NCBI RefSeq assembly: GCF_033807715.1
Contig: NC_084596.1
Location: 27,912,879-27,976,878 of the forward strand
DNA length: 64,000 nt
Origin: Cololabis saira
Taxonomy: Eukaryota; Chordata; Actinopteri; Beloniformes; Belonidae
Direction of reading: 5' to 3'
Position 1 is the stretch's first letter. The number at the start of each line of letters is the position of its first letter. The position numbers were made by a program, and so were the translations under genes. This document shows, piece by piece, positions 11,086 through 23,132 of this stretch. The notes under the pieces are model-generated. The model saw only the letters and a program-made list of their open reading frames with translations, did not search any database and had not been told where the DNA came from.

Positions 11086-11400
11086 TCAGGTTTATTTGGC
11101 CAAATCAGGTCAAACAAGACAGGGGATTTGACTCTGGTTGTTTCGCTCACTGTACAGTAAACAGACAAAAGACAGCTCTTATTAACATATATACAATTTT
11201 TACAGCAGTATGAGTTAGACATGGTTATTGAAAGGTGCATTGTTACATAAGATAAGTTAAGATAAGATAAGATAAGATAAGATAAACCTTTAATAGTCCC
11301 ACAGAGGGGAAATTTGCAGTTTACAGCAGCAAAGGGGATAGTGCAAAAACAAGAGGCATCAATAGAAAAATAATAACACAGTAATAATAATAACACACTA
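11086..11400 (-). mobile_element. Two LINE 3' ends with short-motif tails
   Basis: 'gaatcagaatcaggtttatttggcc' type sequence at 11086-11210 and a (GATAA)n tail followed by acctttaatagtcccacaga at 11251-11400 are two different, commonly seen fish non-LTR retrotransposon 3' ends, both on the minus strand. Only the terminal UTRs remain. Confidence 0.55.
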
Positions 11401-11569
11401 TAAACAGTAAACTGGTATACAATAATAATAATAATAATAAGAAAGATAAATAATAAGAAATACTAGTATATAAAAAGATAACAGATGGATATTTACAGAT
11501 GGATATTTACATAATTGCATGTTGCAGTGAGTGAAAGATATTGCACATATACATATGTTTGTGGTTATT

Positions 11570-11996
<427 letters not shown>

Positions 11997-14332
11997 GACT
12001 ATACATTATTTATTGGAACTAATACAACTTTTGATCCCGTACATGACGGTTATTAGAGATTTGATGACGTTGATTTTTTGTTAGATCTTTCCTGGTTGGC
12101 AGAACGGCATCAACCATCTGAGAGGAAAGATGTTTTACAGACCCTAAGGCCTGGTGGAGCGAACTGAAGAATATATGTTAGAGGAGGTACAACAACAGGA
12201 AAATGTTATGTAAATACCACAGCCCCACAAAATTATGTTCATGACTGAATGAGAAAAATAGATAAATGCAAATAAATAAATGAATAAATAAAAAAAATCA
12301 GGTTCATTGATAAAACAGGCGTTCACGTGAAACTAGAGCGGGAAACCCCGGGTTTGAAGTCTATACTGTAGCTGTGTAGGCGATGTATTATGATGATATG
12401 TAGGCCATGATTCTGGGCAGCCTATCTGTGATCACCCACATCGTAAATTCCTACTTATTTTACACAAAAGCCACAACAAAGTAGTATCAGTCATATGCTG
12501 AGCCAGTTTGGTGGCTTTTGAGTTTTTTCTTCTTTTAACTTCCTTTTTTTTTCTTTGATATTCATATGATTGCTGGTAAATTTGCAGGTTGTTCAGAAAA
12601 ACTTTCCAAATTTCAATTACTGTTAATGAGTAATTGGACATGGTTAACAAGACAAGCAAACTGCTTACTGCATTACCTGATTTTTCTTTACAAGCAACTT
12701 CATTGTGACTCTTTTGATTTTAATCAAAAGCCATATTATAACACGGCTTAGAACTGTTTTGAAAACTGAACCATCAGTACACTCTCAACCAACTTTATCA
12801 TTAACAGCATTTATTTCAGATACTCAGATATAAGTAATTTTAGCTTATTATTAAACTGATCGAATGAAAACATATTGTTCAATTAAAAAAAAAAAACTGC
12901 GTCAAAACTGTGTCAAATACCAACAGACCACCAGGAAGCTAAAGCAAATATTGCCTGTCGAGTGCACCTACTGTGAGAAGTGTGCAGTGGGTAGCAGTTT
13001 CCTGTCGATGTATATCAGCACAGAACCGCCTGATCACTTCTCTGTTATAACACGTGCTGCGAATGCTTGTAAGTGGCTTCTCAAGATCTGTGTCAGCTGT
13101 CAGGATGGTTATGTGTTCAGGTTGGTTTCTGCCTTCAGAGATGATGTGGAAGGGGTTTTTTCCTGTTATTTAAGACACAAAAATATGATGAGAAGTTGTG
13201 TTAGAGATGTTAGTGGTTAGTGGTAGACACCAATGCTTTCTCTTTCCCTTTTTTTACATAAAAAAACACATACCATGTCCATAGTCTTAATGATCAGAAG
13301 CAAAGCTTTAATTTGATATTCTTCAGGTGATTAAAAACATGAAAACAAAATACATGCTTGTGTTGCTGTTTATCTTGACTTTGGCAACTAGGTCAATGTC
13401 AGTTAAATGTCTTTGTTCAGACTGGACAGATGCATTTATAGGTCAGAAACTAAAGTTAACTAAAAGCTATAGCATTAGACTGTAAAATAAAACTCGTTTT
13501 TAATATAGCTAGACATGTGTAAAATGGCATAAAAGATAGAGAGAGCTATAATAAAAATACATTTATCAAATGATGATAGATCCAAATGTATTGGATATGC
13601 ATCAAATATAAAATAATTTCCAGGAGTTTAAGATTTGTTGCTTGTACATTATGGTGCTGTTTATAAAATGGCTCATGCTAAAAAAGAAAAGCAGCTAAAT
13701 TTTCCACTTTTAGCTCCAAATCACACAAAAAATAAAAACGAAAGAAAAAAAGAAAAAAAGTGGTGTAAAGTTTTCCGTCACTTTGTAACATATTAAAAAC
13801 AGTAGGCTATTTGTTAAATTAGAAATTAATTATAATATTATACCTAAAAACTTAAAGTACATATCAAAATACATTTCTCCAGACATGTTTTAGTTTTTTG
13901 TGGCAATCATGTGAATCCATGTGTTAAAAAGTTAATTTCATCCAGTAAGTTGGTGTAAACAGTCCAACATCTTTGAGCTTTTATTTTGGATCTTTCGGTT
14001 ACTGGCTGCGTGATTTTGCATTTTAGGCATAAATGTATTATTAATCAACTCATTAAGACAGCCAGTGCTAGTTCTTTGAGTAAACAGTTGAGTCCAGAGA
14101 GCTTTATTGTTCAACGCCAAGTACAGTAGCTATGAGCTAAAACAAAACTGATGCTTTTGAGGTATTCATCATATTTTAAATGCATGGTTTGTGGAAGTGT
14201 TCAGTTTTAAGGACATGGCTAACCCTGGTCCTTTTCTCCTTTCATGGGTGTCCTTTAGACCTTTCTAAATTTTCATTGGTTGCTTTAAAAAAAAAAAAAA
14301 AACTCTTCAAATCAACCTCAGTGTCCTTACAG
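11997..14332. other. Gene-poor stretch between ripk1 and dusp22
   Basis: AT-rich DNA, including a low-complexity aaataaataaatgaataaat patch near 12270. The frame at 12864-13220 (118 codons) is the longest here, but I recognise nothing in it and cannot support it as a gene. Confidence 0.4.
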
Positions 14333-14445
14333 GTGACATCATCCTTCAGGGCACATCTGTTGGCCACACACTGACCTCAGCCGTCAGGGACGATTTGCTT
14401 GCCGGCCGCTCACACAGACCATACAGTATCACCCTCTCCCCCTGA
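14333..14445 (+). other. Possible orphan terminal exon (36 codons)
   Basis: An acceptor-like tccttacag precedes a frame beginning DIILQGTSVGHTLTSAV and ending PYSITLSP before a TGA. It is less AT-rich than the surroundings. I do not recognise the protein and see no upstream exon, so this may be chance or a pseudo-exon. Confidence 0.2.
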
Positions 14446-14705
14446 GCAGAGCTGCATATCAGCTGCTCATTACCCTCTCCATGGTGTGACTTCACCTCTT
14501 AAGATATTGCAGGTGCTAGTGTGGGTTTGATGCTGCATAGAGCTGCATTCAACCATACAAACCAGCCTAAACTAATGGTACACTGTGGTATTGCTCAGTG
14601 CTAACCTCATCTATAGGGTACAGGGCTATACTCACTTTAAAACACATATTTAACTGCCCTTAAAAGAACTGACTTTTATTTGACACTACAGTGTTTGTGT
14701 TTCAG

Positions 14706-14969
14706 ATTAGATGCTGCGTCAGCATCTTCCTTGATGGCAGGAGACCCTCTTCCTCAGCTAGAGAAGAGAGGAAAGCACTCCTAGATGCACTATCCCTGCC
14801 TACAGTGACCTGGCCCTTTAGCCCAACAAAGTATCTCCGCCACCAGCAGCCCCAACCCGCTGCGATCAGCACCTTCTCACCAGCTCCTTTAACCACGTCT
14901 GCTCCTCACCCTCACATGTCTTGCCACTTGGCCAATCAGGTCAATGCTGCTCCTCCTCACTCAAATTAG
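14706..14969 (+). other. Possible orphan terminal exon (87 codons)
   Basis: A tttgtgtttcag acceptor-like site precedes an open frame to a TAG at 14967-14969, rich in Pro, Ser and Ala (for example PTVTWPFSPTKYLRHQQPQ). Local GC is clearly higher than in flanking DNA. No family is recognised, and there is no partner exon. Confidence 0.2.
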
Positions 14970-15589
14970 CCTGTACCTCACTCATTGCAATAGTAATGAT
15001 CAGTCTTAACATGATATCACAAACTAAACAGCATAAGATAATGGTTAATGAACATATGCTTACATAATTTGATCTGTGGAAATTGGATACTTTTCCAGGA
15101 ATTTTGCATTCCAGGTTTTCCTCAATGCTATGTCTCATTCACATTTCACATGGAGTGCATGTTTTATCTCACATAACAAGCCTTTGTATTACTACCCTTT
15201 TCCATTTGCCAGTAGATACTGTTGGATTCTAATCATGTATTATCATACTATTCAGCTCCTTTAAAGTACCTTTACATTATTATCATTCTATGTACTTTTA
15301 GCAAACATAGTGCATTGTGCTGCAACAAAAAGTGTGGTGGTCTGTGAAAATAAAAGGTTAGTAACCCTTAGCTCCATGCCACGAGAAACACAATGCAGGG
15401 AGTCAGAGGAGGAATAAGGGTGGCAGATTAGGTGAGTGTTATTCAGGATGTTGTATCCAGAGGCTGGCCGAAGGAGAGAAGACGAAGAGAGCAAAGAGGC
15501 TGGGACCAGCCAGTGTTCCCACAAAGGGGGAGCTTAGTCTAAATTCCCATATTTTTACTACAAAAAAGAATAATACGTATCATTATGGG

Positions 15590-16285
15590 AGCATAGTACC
15601 TGGCGCCAACCAATGCTTTATTTATTAATTTAAATACATTAAAACTCTGGGATCTAGTTAACCTTCAAACCTTATTGATTATATATAAAGCACATCATAA
15701 TCTCCTCCCAAGATGTTCTCAGACGCTGTTCGAAATCCAAAACAGTAAATATGAACAAAGGAACACAGGTATGTTTAAGAAGGCATGGGGAAAAATCAAA
15801 AGTAAAGAAAACTGTGTTTCCGTGAAAGGTGTCAAATTGTGGAATTGCTGTGATAAGGATTTAAGAATGTGTACCTCAATTTATGTTTTCAAAAAAATGT
15901 TTAAATATAAAACGATAAACAGTTATAAAGAAATCTGTTAATTATGTTGGTATAGCGTATTATAGATTAACATGGAAATAGCACCACTATATACCCCTTT
16001 TTTTGCATTATTGGTATTACTATTTTTATATAACATAATGCAACGACAGTTTCTCTTTGTTTTCTTTTTATATATTTATTTTCTTATTTGTGTATTATCA
16101 TCCACCGGATGCCATATTGTGTGAATGATATACACTGCACAGGATAGGCTATAATAAGCCCTTGGCTTCAGCCTACTCCTTTTTCGGACATTTCTATTTA
16201 CCTTTTATTTTCTTTGTGAAATGAACATGTAAAGGTTTCAATGTATTCTGTCCGAAATAAACCATTAATTCATTAATTCAAATGG
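15590..16285 (+). mobile_element. Non-LTR retrotransposon 3' end
   Basis: The plus strand encodes a LINE ORF2 C-terminus, with ILIIYKAHHNLLP-like start, NSKYEQRNTGMFKKAWGKIK, and CVSVKGVKLWNCCDKDLR, ending near 15941. A 3' UTR with 'cttggcttcagcctactcct' and 'tttttcggaca' follows, then a terminal attaattcattaattca. It is 5'-truncated and lies about 400 bp upstream of dusp22. Confidence 0.7.
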
Positions 16286-16510
16286 CTCCAAATAAATCTC
16301 CTTAAATTAGATAAATTGTTTGTGCTCTTTAAAGATTTATATTATAGATTAAGGTATTTTTTCCCTTCTCCAGTCCTGACAATACCCATGCATTCAAGGT
16401 TGGGTTAACTAGACGTCTTGTTGTAATAAGTACAAGACATTATTGGAGGAGATTCAAATTCCAGCATCCTGTCTAAAAAGTAGGATTACAGACAGGAGTC
16501 ACGTCAACAA

Positions 16511-16529
16511 ACTACAACTCCCATAATGC
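16511..16529 (+). promoter_or_regulatory. ZNF143/THAP11-type promoter element upstream of dusp22
   Basis: ACTACAACTCCCATAATGC matches the known ZNF143/THAP11 core-promoter motif (ACTACAAYTCCCAGMATGC-like) at all but one or two positions. It lies about 180 bp upstream of the dusp22 start codon, where such sites are usually found. I see no TATA box. This places the dusp22 promoter at roughly 16.5-16.7 kb. Confidence 0.7.
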
Positions 16530-16710
16530 AACACGAGAAGCCTTATGCAGAAGTGGCCAGCCAGCTTGCTCAGGCACGAACTGCTGCAGTTCCTCACATT
16601 GAAGCCGTCGGAACACGAGATAAGCGTTTGTAAAAAAAACAAAACAACGTTTCACATTTTATTTTATTTTATGTTTTTGGACAGCTATTTTTCAGAAGAC
16701 GTCCTCCGGC

Positions 16711-19700
16711 ATGGGTAATGGTATCAACAAGGTAGGATTTCAAGCTTTTCCAAGCGCGTAGAAGATTGACTTGTACAGTACGTTTTAAAAATAGTGCACA
16801 TCATGTCGTTTAACAAAATAAAAGTTTCTGATATCGTCCCAGTTTTTCGATATTACATCAAATATATTGTATTGGATTTATCGAAATCTGATCATAATTC
16901 TCTCGCGGTTTATTATAATAAGACCAGCAAACTAGTTATCACTTCATATTTCCTAAGTGTCAGATTGAGTCATTCAAGATTTCTCAGCTGTCATTAAAAG
17001 TGATGCATTTTGACCAGCACTGCACACAGTTTTCTCTCTCTACTTATAGGTTCTCCCAGACTTATACTTGGGAAATTTCAAAGGTGAGTCAAAACTTAGT
17101 TTTTCAACTTTATATGGTTTCACATGATTGTTCCTTTTGATCCTTGTTCTTATTTAATTTTCTCAGATGCAAGGGATCGAGAAATATTGGGCAGAAACAA
17201 CATCACACACATCCTATCCATTCATGACAGTGCAGCACCTATCCTGGGGGTGAGAAGCTTTTCCTTTTCTTTTGGTAACATCTGTCTGGGCGCCAAGGAC
17301 TTTCATAAAAAGTGTGCATTTTGAGTTTCTCATCAATCTCTACGCCGACTAAGGACGCTGATGTACAGCAGCTGATTGGCTGAGACCAGTCTGGCACAAG
17401 CAACAGACCAGTTTGTCAGGTTGTTCAGGAAGAAGTGCTGTAGTGATCACGATAGGAGTGCTTCTTGTTGAGTAAATCACTGGCATACTAGAGTGAGTAA
17501 ACACTAAACAGGGCACTTGCACATTGTGATTCTTAGAGAATCACACAGAATGCCAGTCAACAGCATTTGATATGGGCTATGTGTTGAGTTTTGAGCTTGA
17601 GTGGGTGTCAGAGTAGGCGGTTGTTCTTGTTTCAGTTAGTGTGGAATGTACAGTCCGTCTTTTTTTATCATTAAAATAATTTTTCTGGATTATTGACTTT
17701 AATCGTCAGTTGCTCAGTTACTTGAGAGTGTAAAAGCAGTTTTTTTTCTCCAATATGTCATTTTAAAATGGAGAAGTATGACTATTATAGCATAAAAGAT
17801 AGTGTTCTCTTGACTGATTTGTGCTGAATAGACCAGAAATCTGATTGCTGAAATGTAACCAATGCGCTCTGTCCACCAGGAGATGACCTATCTCTGCATT
17901 TCAGCAGCTGACCTGCCCACACAAAACCTGTAAGTACCAGAACGTGCAGCACAGTAACACAGCATACAATGATGAAAAGCTGAGGCAAACAAAGAGAACT
18001 ACATCCATTTGAAGCTGCTCTATGTGGGTGTCTTAGGTAGATTCTTGTTGGTGTTACGTGTAAATGATATGCTTTCACAATGTCAACATTTCACTGTGAA
18101 TTAATTGTCTGACATTGACCACAGTAATGCATCTGCAATCAGCTCTTTGCCAGTGGCTGCTGTTCTTCCACACGGTCAAATCTGAGAGGGCACTCTGTTT
18201 TATTTGAAAGAAGATGAATCTATCTGGGTTTGATTGAGGGTGGAAGAGTATCACAGTACGAAGAAAGAAGATTTCTAAGGAGCTCAAAGGAAGGGTTGTC
18301 TACTCTCATTAACAAGAAGTTGCAAAACCATCTCATGAAGATCTTGGACTCTACTAATCCACAGTCAGAAAGACAAATGTCAGTAATTCAAGTGCATCGA
18401 TACCCTCCCCAGGAATGGATCTCCAAAAAAATTAAAATGAAATAAATATGTTTTGTTCTTTAAGTAAAACCTGCAATCGTCTGTAAGGTAGGGCAGTAAT
18501 CCAGGGTAACTAAACTAACGTCCACTCTCACAATGGTCAAAGTTAACGTTAAGGAGCTGCTAATGTTCATTGGGAGAATACTGAGCAGCAATGGTGCTAA
18601 TGGTACAGCTGCAAGAAACAAACAAACAAAAAATGTTTATATCCCATTATGAAATGTGCTGCTGGAGGTGTCACAGTTTGGACTTACTTTGTTGTATCTG
18701 GATTGCTTGTTGTCTGTGAACTGAATTTCAGCAGAAAGTTGGTCATGCAGAAACACAACCCTGAGCCATTAAGATGGGACGCAAAGAACATATCCATAAA
18801 ACCTTCACAGATGAATTATTTTTATTTAATAATGAAAGGACCATGATAGTTTTTTTCTCATATGGTCGTTTGAGTTCTCTATCAATGCTTAAGATTATTG
18901 TGAAAATCATACTCTTTTTTTGTTTTTAGTTCATTTTTATGCAGAAATGAAAACGTTTCAGATACGTCTAAAACAGTGAAAACCCTCCATGTGCTATGTC
19001 TCTTAACGTATTTTCACTGCAAACTCAAATATATTCATAAAAAGTCAGTCACACACATTTATAGCTTTCGTAGAAAATCTTGTCATGACTGACATTCTTT
19101 ATAACAAACTTTTAACAATCATTTTCTTCTGTTCTATAGGACTCAACACTTTAAACAAAGTATAATGTTCATGCACGAGTCTCGGCTGAAAGGAGAAGGC
19201 TGCCTTGTTCACTGGTGAGAGCAAAATATGGCTTTTGTCTTTCCCTGAAAGAGACAGTGAAAGTTCAATCGCATGGGCTTGTAAAGCAAGGTAGACGCTA
19301 GACAAGCCAGATATCTGACAAGCAATCGTCGAGGCAAGGATAAAACTGACACTGCTGCTCTCAATTGAACTTGTATAACTGCTGCACAGAAGAGATTAAA
19401 TGAAAAGGGAAGGTCTATTCTTAAACTTCCCAAAACAGAGTACAGTTGCAGGTCTGATTGTACGAGGTTTGTGTCCCCTGGTAGTTCACCATGTGTTCAC
19501 AGGGTTAAGTTATATTTGGTTAGACATGGGGTCTTCTCAGAAATGCATGTGACTATTTATACAACCTGCAGAGACAAGTTTCTCTGCTTATAATTTGTCT
19601 TCAAAGAATCACAGCCAGAGCCTGTTCAGTGTTGTTTTTGGTGTTTTTTGATGTGCATTTCTGAGCTCACTTCCGCTACTTTGTTTTGTTTTTCCCATAT

Positions 19701-21351
19701 TTAATTTTCTGTACATCTGTTATTCATGTGTTATTCTCTGCAGCGTGAATGGTAGACATCCGTCGTTGTAGAAGTTTAATATTATGTAGCTAAAGTGTGG
19801 GCTGTTTGTGTAAGTGTAACATTTTCAACTTCAGCTCTGGTTGTGAGATTAATATTGTATCCCTGGAAACAGATACATGTATATATCTCCCAGACTGCTA
19901 GATTTAACTGAGTATATTTATTTGATCAGGGATGAGCAATAATCAATCATTTTGTGTTTGTTACTACTGTCAGAGTCAGGCCTATATTCTATTATATTAT
20001 ATAGACACTAATGATTAATTACAGTTACTAACATTTGTCTTTTGTGAATCACAATATGATATTAAGGTTTAATAACTAATGTTATCTGAGGCAGCCATTT
20101 TTGCAACAAGCATCCGTCAGTATTAAAATGTCCTTTTCAAATCCTCAAACAGTTTAACTTTGGAACTTTTTTGGCCAAACATCTAGTCTCACCTTCAAAA
20201 CTTGATTTACCCACCAAATAATTCACACAGAAAAAAGCATACACTGTCATTTAAAACACTGACCTAAAAACTGTTAAAAAAAAGCATTGCATGGAATTCT
20301 GGTTTAGAGGCTTGACACTTTTGTTTTATCAGAAATGTGTATTTCATCATAAAATGAAGACACTTTTAAACCTTTTATAATGATCTAAAATGAAATATAT
20401 TTATCGAGTATGAATTAAAAATTGACATAGTCTAATATGTTAATGTTTTCTTTTTTTAAGGTAAAAAGAACAGTAATGCTAAAAAAGAAAGATTCCAAGG
20501 CTGCATTAATAATCACAATGAGGGCTCAGGGGCTCCATCTAGTCTTATCAACTAATATTTTACTGTATGTCTTCTTTGATTGATCCAGCCTGTCCACTTA
20601 ACCCAGTCCAAATCAGTCATCAACACTACATTTTTGTTCTCAACAATTTAAAGCAGTAAAATGCACAGTTTGGTCTTAATAGACTTCCCACATCCTGACT
20701 TTTCAAGACGTGGGACTTTAGTTTTAACAAAGTCCTGTCAAAAATCAACAAAAAATGAAAATGGAAAGCTTGAAATTGTAGCTTTTGGTGGAAAATATTG
20801 AATACTGTATTGTAAGGGGTTTGATTTAAACATAAATACATGTGTTTTAATATTTTGGATCATAATATCTCCTCATCTTTGTGTACAGTTTAGCAGGAGT
20901 GTCCCGTAGTGTCACCCTGGTGGTCGCTTACATCATGACGGTGACTGGGCTCGGCTGGCAGGAGGCGCTGGCTGCCGTCAGGGCGGCCCGGCCCTGTGCC
21001 TGCCCCAACCTGGGCTTCCAGCGGCAGCTCCAGGAGTTTGAGGCGGCCCATGCTGGACAGGTCAGCCCAAGGAAATAGAGCATTAGAGAACTTAAATATA
21101 TAGCACTGCATTACACAGTAAATTTATATCAGAGTATCAATTGTACTTGCTGTTTTTAAAATATCCATCAAAAGATATTGATTGTCTTTCTCTTCAAGTT
21201 CAGGGAATGGCTTCGCAAGGAATACAAGGAAAACCCCTTCAATGATGAGGCCGACATACGTGACTTGCTTGCCAGGGCGTCCAAAGTCAATGTAGGAGAG
21301 CCAGAAAATCCCGACTCTGCCCAGCACGGAGCTGTTGATCAACGTTTCTGA
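16711..21351 (+). CDS. dusp22: Dual specificity protein phosphatase 22 (DUSP22/JSP1)
   Basis: Small atypical dual-specificity phosphatase that acts on phosphotyrosine and modulates JNK and antigen-receptor signalling. Seven coding exons with GT/AG sites: 16711-16731, 17050-17083, 17167-17249, 17880-17929, 19140-19214, 20889-21060, 21199-21351. They sum to 588 bases, or 195 aa plus stop; human is 184 aa. The start MGNG gives an N-myristoylation glycine at residue 2, as in human. The general acid Asp is residue 57 (ISAAD), and the active-site loop HCLAGVSRS has Cys88 and Arg94, the same numbering as human. Cys88 is split by an intron. The core motif LGFQRQLQEFE is present. The C-terminus (EYKENPFNDEADIRDLLARA) differs from mammals, as expected for fish. 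All key residues are intact. Whether it is dusp22a or dusp22b is unresolved. Confidence 0.96.
17250..20888. other. dusp22: dusp22 introns, nothing else recognised
   Basis: Covers the introns at 17250-17879, 17930-19139 and 19215-20888 around the two small exons between. Open frames here, including 18230-18445, have no domain I can identify. No RNA gene was seen. Confidence 0.5.
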
Positions 21352-21579
21352 GGCGCTGACGTATTTTGGACCTCTGTGGAAGTTTAAGGCTATCAGAAGT
21401 GGACTGCTGTCTGAATGTTTGTTGCACACTGACCAATAATAGAAATGTGTTGTTGAAAAAGTTAAATATGATGTATAGTACAAAACACATTTTTTTTAGC
21501 ATGTTGTTAAATCCTTACACAGATTTTTTTTTTTAAGTTATTTCGTTTTTCACTGTGTCTTTATGATTTAATATATGTG

Positions 21580-21585
21580 AATAAA
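21580..21585 (+). promoter_or_regulatory. dusp22: Polyadenylation signal for dusp22
   Basis: AATAAA about 230 bases after the dusp22 stop codon, followed by a GT-rich stretch (ggtgtgaacc). It is the first canonical signal after the stop. Another AATAAA near 21796 is possible for a longer 3' UTR. Confidence 0.55.
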
Positions 21586-21599
21586 TGGTGTGAACCTAA

Positions 21600-22170
21600 G
21601 TGCCTTTTCAGGTTTACAGTCGGTGGGCTGTCATGCTGGAGTTGACTTTATTCTGTATCTGCTTACTGCGCCGTTTCCTGGTTCTCTTCCTGTTTGTCTC
21701 ATGTGCAAAGGAAGGTCATGCATGGTGGCATCAAAAACACTAAGAACACACTGTTTTATCAGTCTTTTGCTTCTATTGCCTTTAGACTCTTAAACAATAA
21801 AATAAACTCCTTAATTCCACAATGATAGGTTTGTGTGTTGAGAGATGTACACGCTTTAAAACATGGTATGTTCAAGGACAACCACTGGAGGTCAGTGTTA
21901 CTTTAAACCTCTTAAAATAAAGTGCATTTTGATTTCAAGGCACGTGTTTTTATGCCATTAATTATAGTCGTTATTCACAATTTCAGTCAGGCTCAATAAC
22001 AACTTTTTGTTGTTGAAGGTTTAAGACGTCAAATGTTTCCAGCGAGGGGGGTTTGTCAGTGGAAAATAAGTCACACCTGCAAGCGGTGAGAAATGAACAG
22101 GTTGCAGGATATTTTTGTGAGAGTGCAGGTAATTGTTCCACTCCGTGTGGACCTGTGCTCGGGGTGTCAC
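21600..22170. other. Short intergenic gap between dusp22 and irf4
   Basis: Less than 1 kb separates the dusp22 polyadenylation signal from the irf4 upstream region, so the irf4 promoter must lie close to the dusp22 3' end. The frame at 21590-21793 is not supported as a gene. Confidence 0.5.
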
Positions 22171-22174
22171 TAGA

Positions 22175-22184
22175 GGGATTCCCC
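22175..22184. promoter_or_regulatory. NF-kappaB site upstream of irf4
   Basis: GGGATTCCCC fits the kappaB consensus in a CpG-rich block about 300 bp upstream of the irf4 exon-1 donor. Mammalian IRF4 is a known Rel/NF-kappaB target through its promoter. An imperfect ISRE-like stretch (gagaaacgaacgaac) lies at 22224-22238. Function is inferred from motif and position only. Confidence 0.5.
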
Positions 22185-22279
22185 ACGGCAGCGCAGCGCG
22201 GCGCAGCGTGGGCGCGAAGTTTGAGAGAAACGAACGAACCCATCGCTGCGCATCTCCTCTGGAACTTCTCAAGACGGAG

Positions 22280-22370
22280 TTATGGTTCCGCGTTAAATCG
22301 ACGCAGAGCCTACTGCGTAGGGTACGTATCCTACGCCTGGGCTCTGCGTCGATTTAACGCGGAACCATAA
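22280..22370. mobile_element. MITE with perfect 31-bp inverted repeats at the irf4 promoter
   Basis: The left arm 22280-22310 (starting TTATGGTTCCGCG) and the right arm 22340-22370 are exact reverse complements over 31 bases, with a 29-bp spacer that is itself nearly palindromic. It is the best preserved of three copies of this family in the window. It lies between the kappaB site and the predicted irf4 first exon. Confidence 0.85.
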
Positions 22371-22379
22371 ATGAGGCTT

Positions 22380-22487
22380 CAGGCCGAAAGGCTCCTCCCT
22401 CCAGCAGCAAGATGCGGCGAGCCTTTAAGAAATAGGAACCCGAAAGACTCCAAACAGATTTCAGCGGTGGACGCAACTTATTTAAAG
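22380..22487 (+). other. irf4: irf4 5' non-coding exon (predicted)
   Basis: A strong donor, AAAG then GTAAGC at 22488, ends this segment. The next acceptor (cacgcacag) sits directly before the ATG at 23133, so the 5' UTR must come from an upstream exon, and this is the nearest good candidate. The start is not determined; the left end given is arbitrary. Confidence 0.5.
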
Positions 22488-23132
22488 GTAAGCAGCAGCA
22501 GCTCTGTTTAAATAATAAATCCATCTATTCAAATTCAAGAGTTTATTAGAACTTTTATTAAAATAAAATAATAAGTACATAACTAAAAGGACTACAATTA
22601 TTTGGCTTAGTAAACTGAATTTAGAAGCCTCTCTTGAGTTTGTTATCAGACAATATTTTGCTGTATCTTATGAACTCATTTTCAAACCTGCAGTTGTTAT
22701 AATTAAACTTTAGCTGTTTTTGTGCCTCAAATTAGTCATATTTATTTTCACTGACAGAAATACCGCTAAACGTGATGATGAACATGACTCACGTCAGCCT
22801 CCATGCTTTCATCTTTATACTGTAAACGAGTATCAATAAAAGTGTTAAAGCTATAGCTTTATAAATGGGGATAATGAAAGTGAATGCTAGGTTAAACAGC
22901 AGATACCTTTTATAAACTGAAGTTACTAATCAATCCTCGTGGTTATTTCCTTTCTATAAGTTGGACAGCAAAATTAACTGGATGGTTTGAGATGTCCAAA
23001 GGTGACCCTGGTCTCTTAAGCAATTCACCAACATTTGTTTTTTAAATTCCTCTCATATTAATGAATTTATATTGTAAGACAATGTGCTAGTGTAAAAATC
23101 TAAAGTTTTTGATGACATTTTATCACGCACAG

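Noticed and set aside
12864..13220. 118-codon frame with several Cys residues (CTYCEKCAV)
   Set aside because: No recognised zinc-finger spacing, no splice partners and no similarity I know. It could be chance in AT-rich DNA.
18120..18445. Possible DNA-transposon fragment in a dusp22 intron
   Set aside because: The wording vaguely recalls a transposase N-terminus (RRKKISKELKGR in one frame), but no termini or target duplication could be found.
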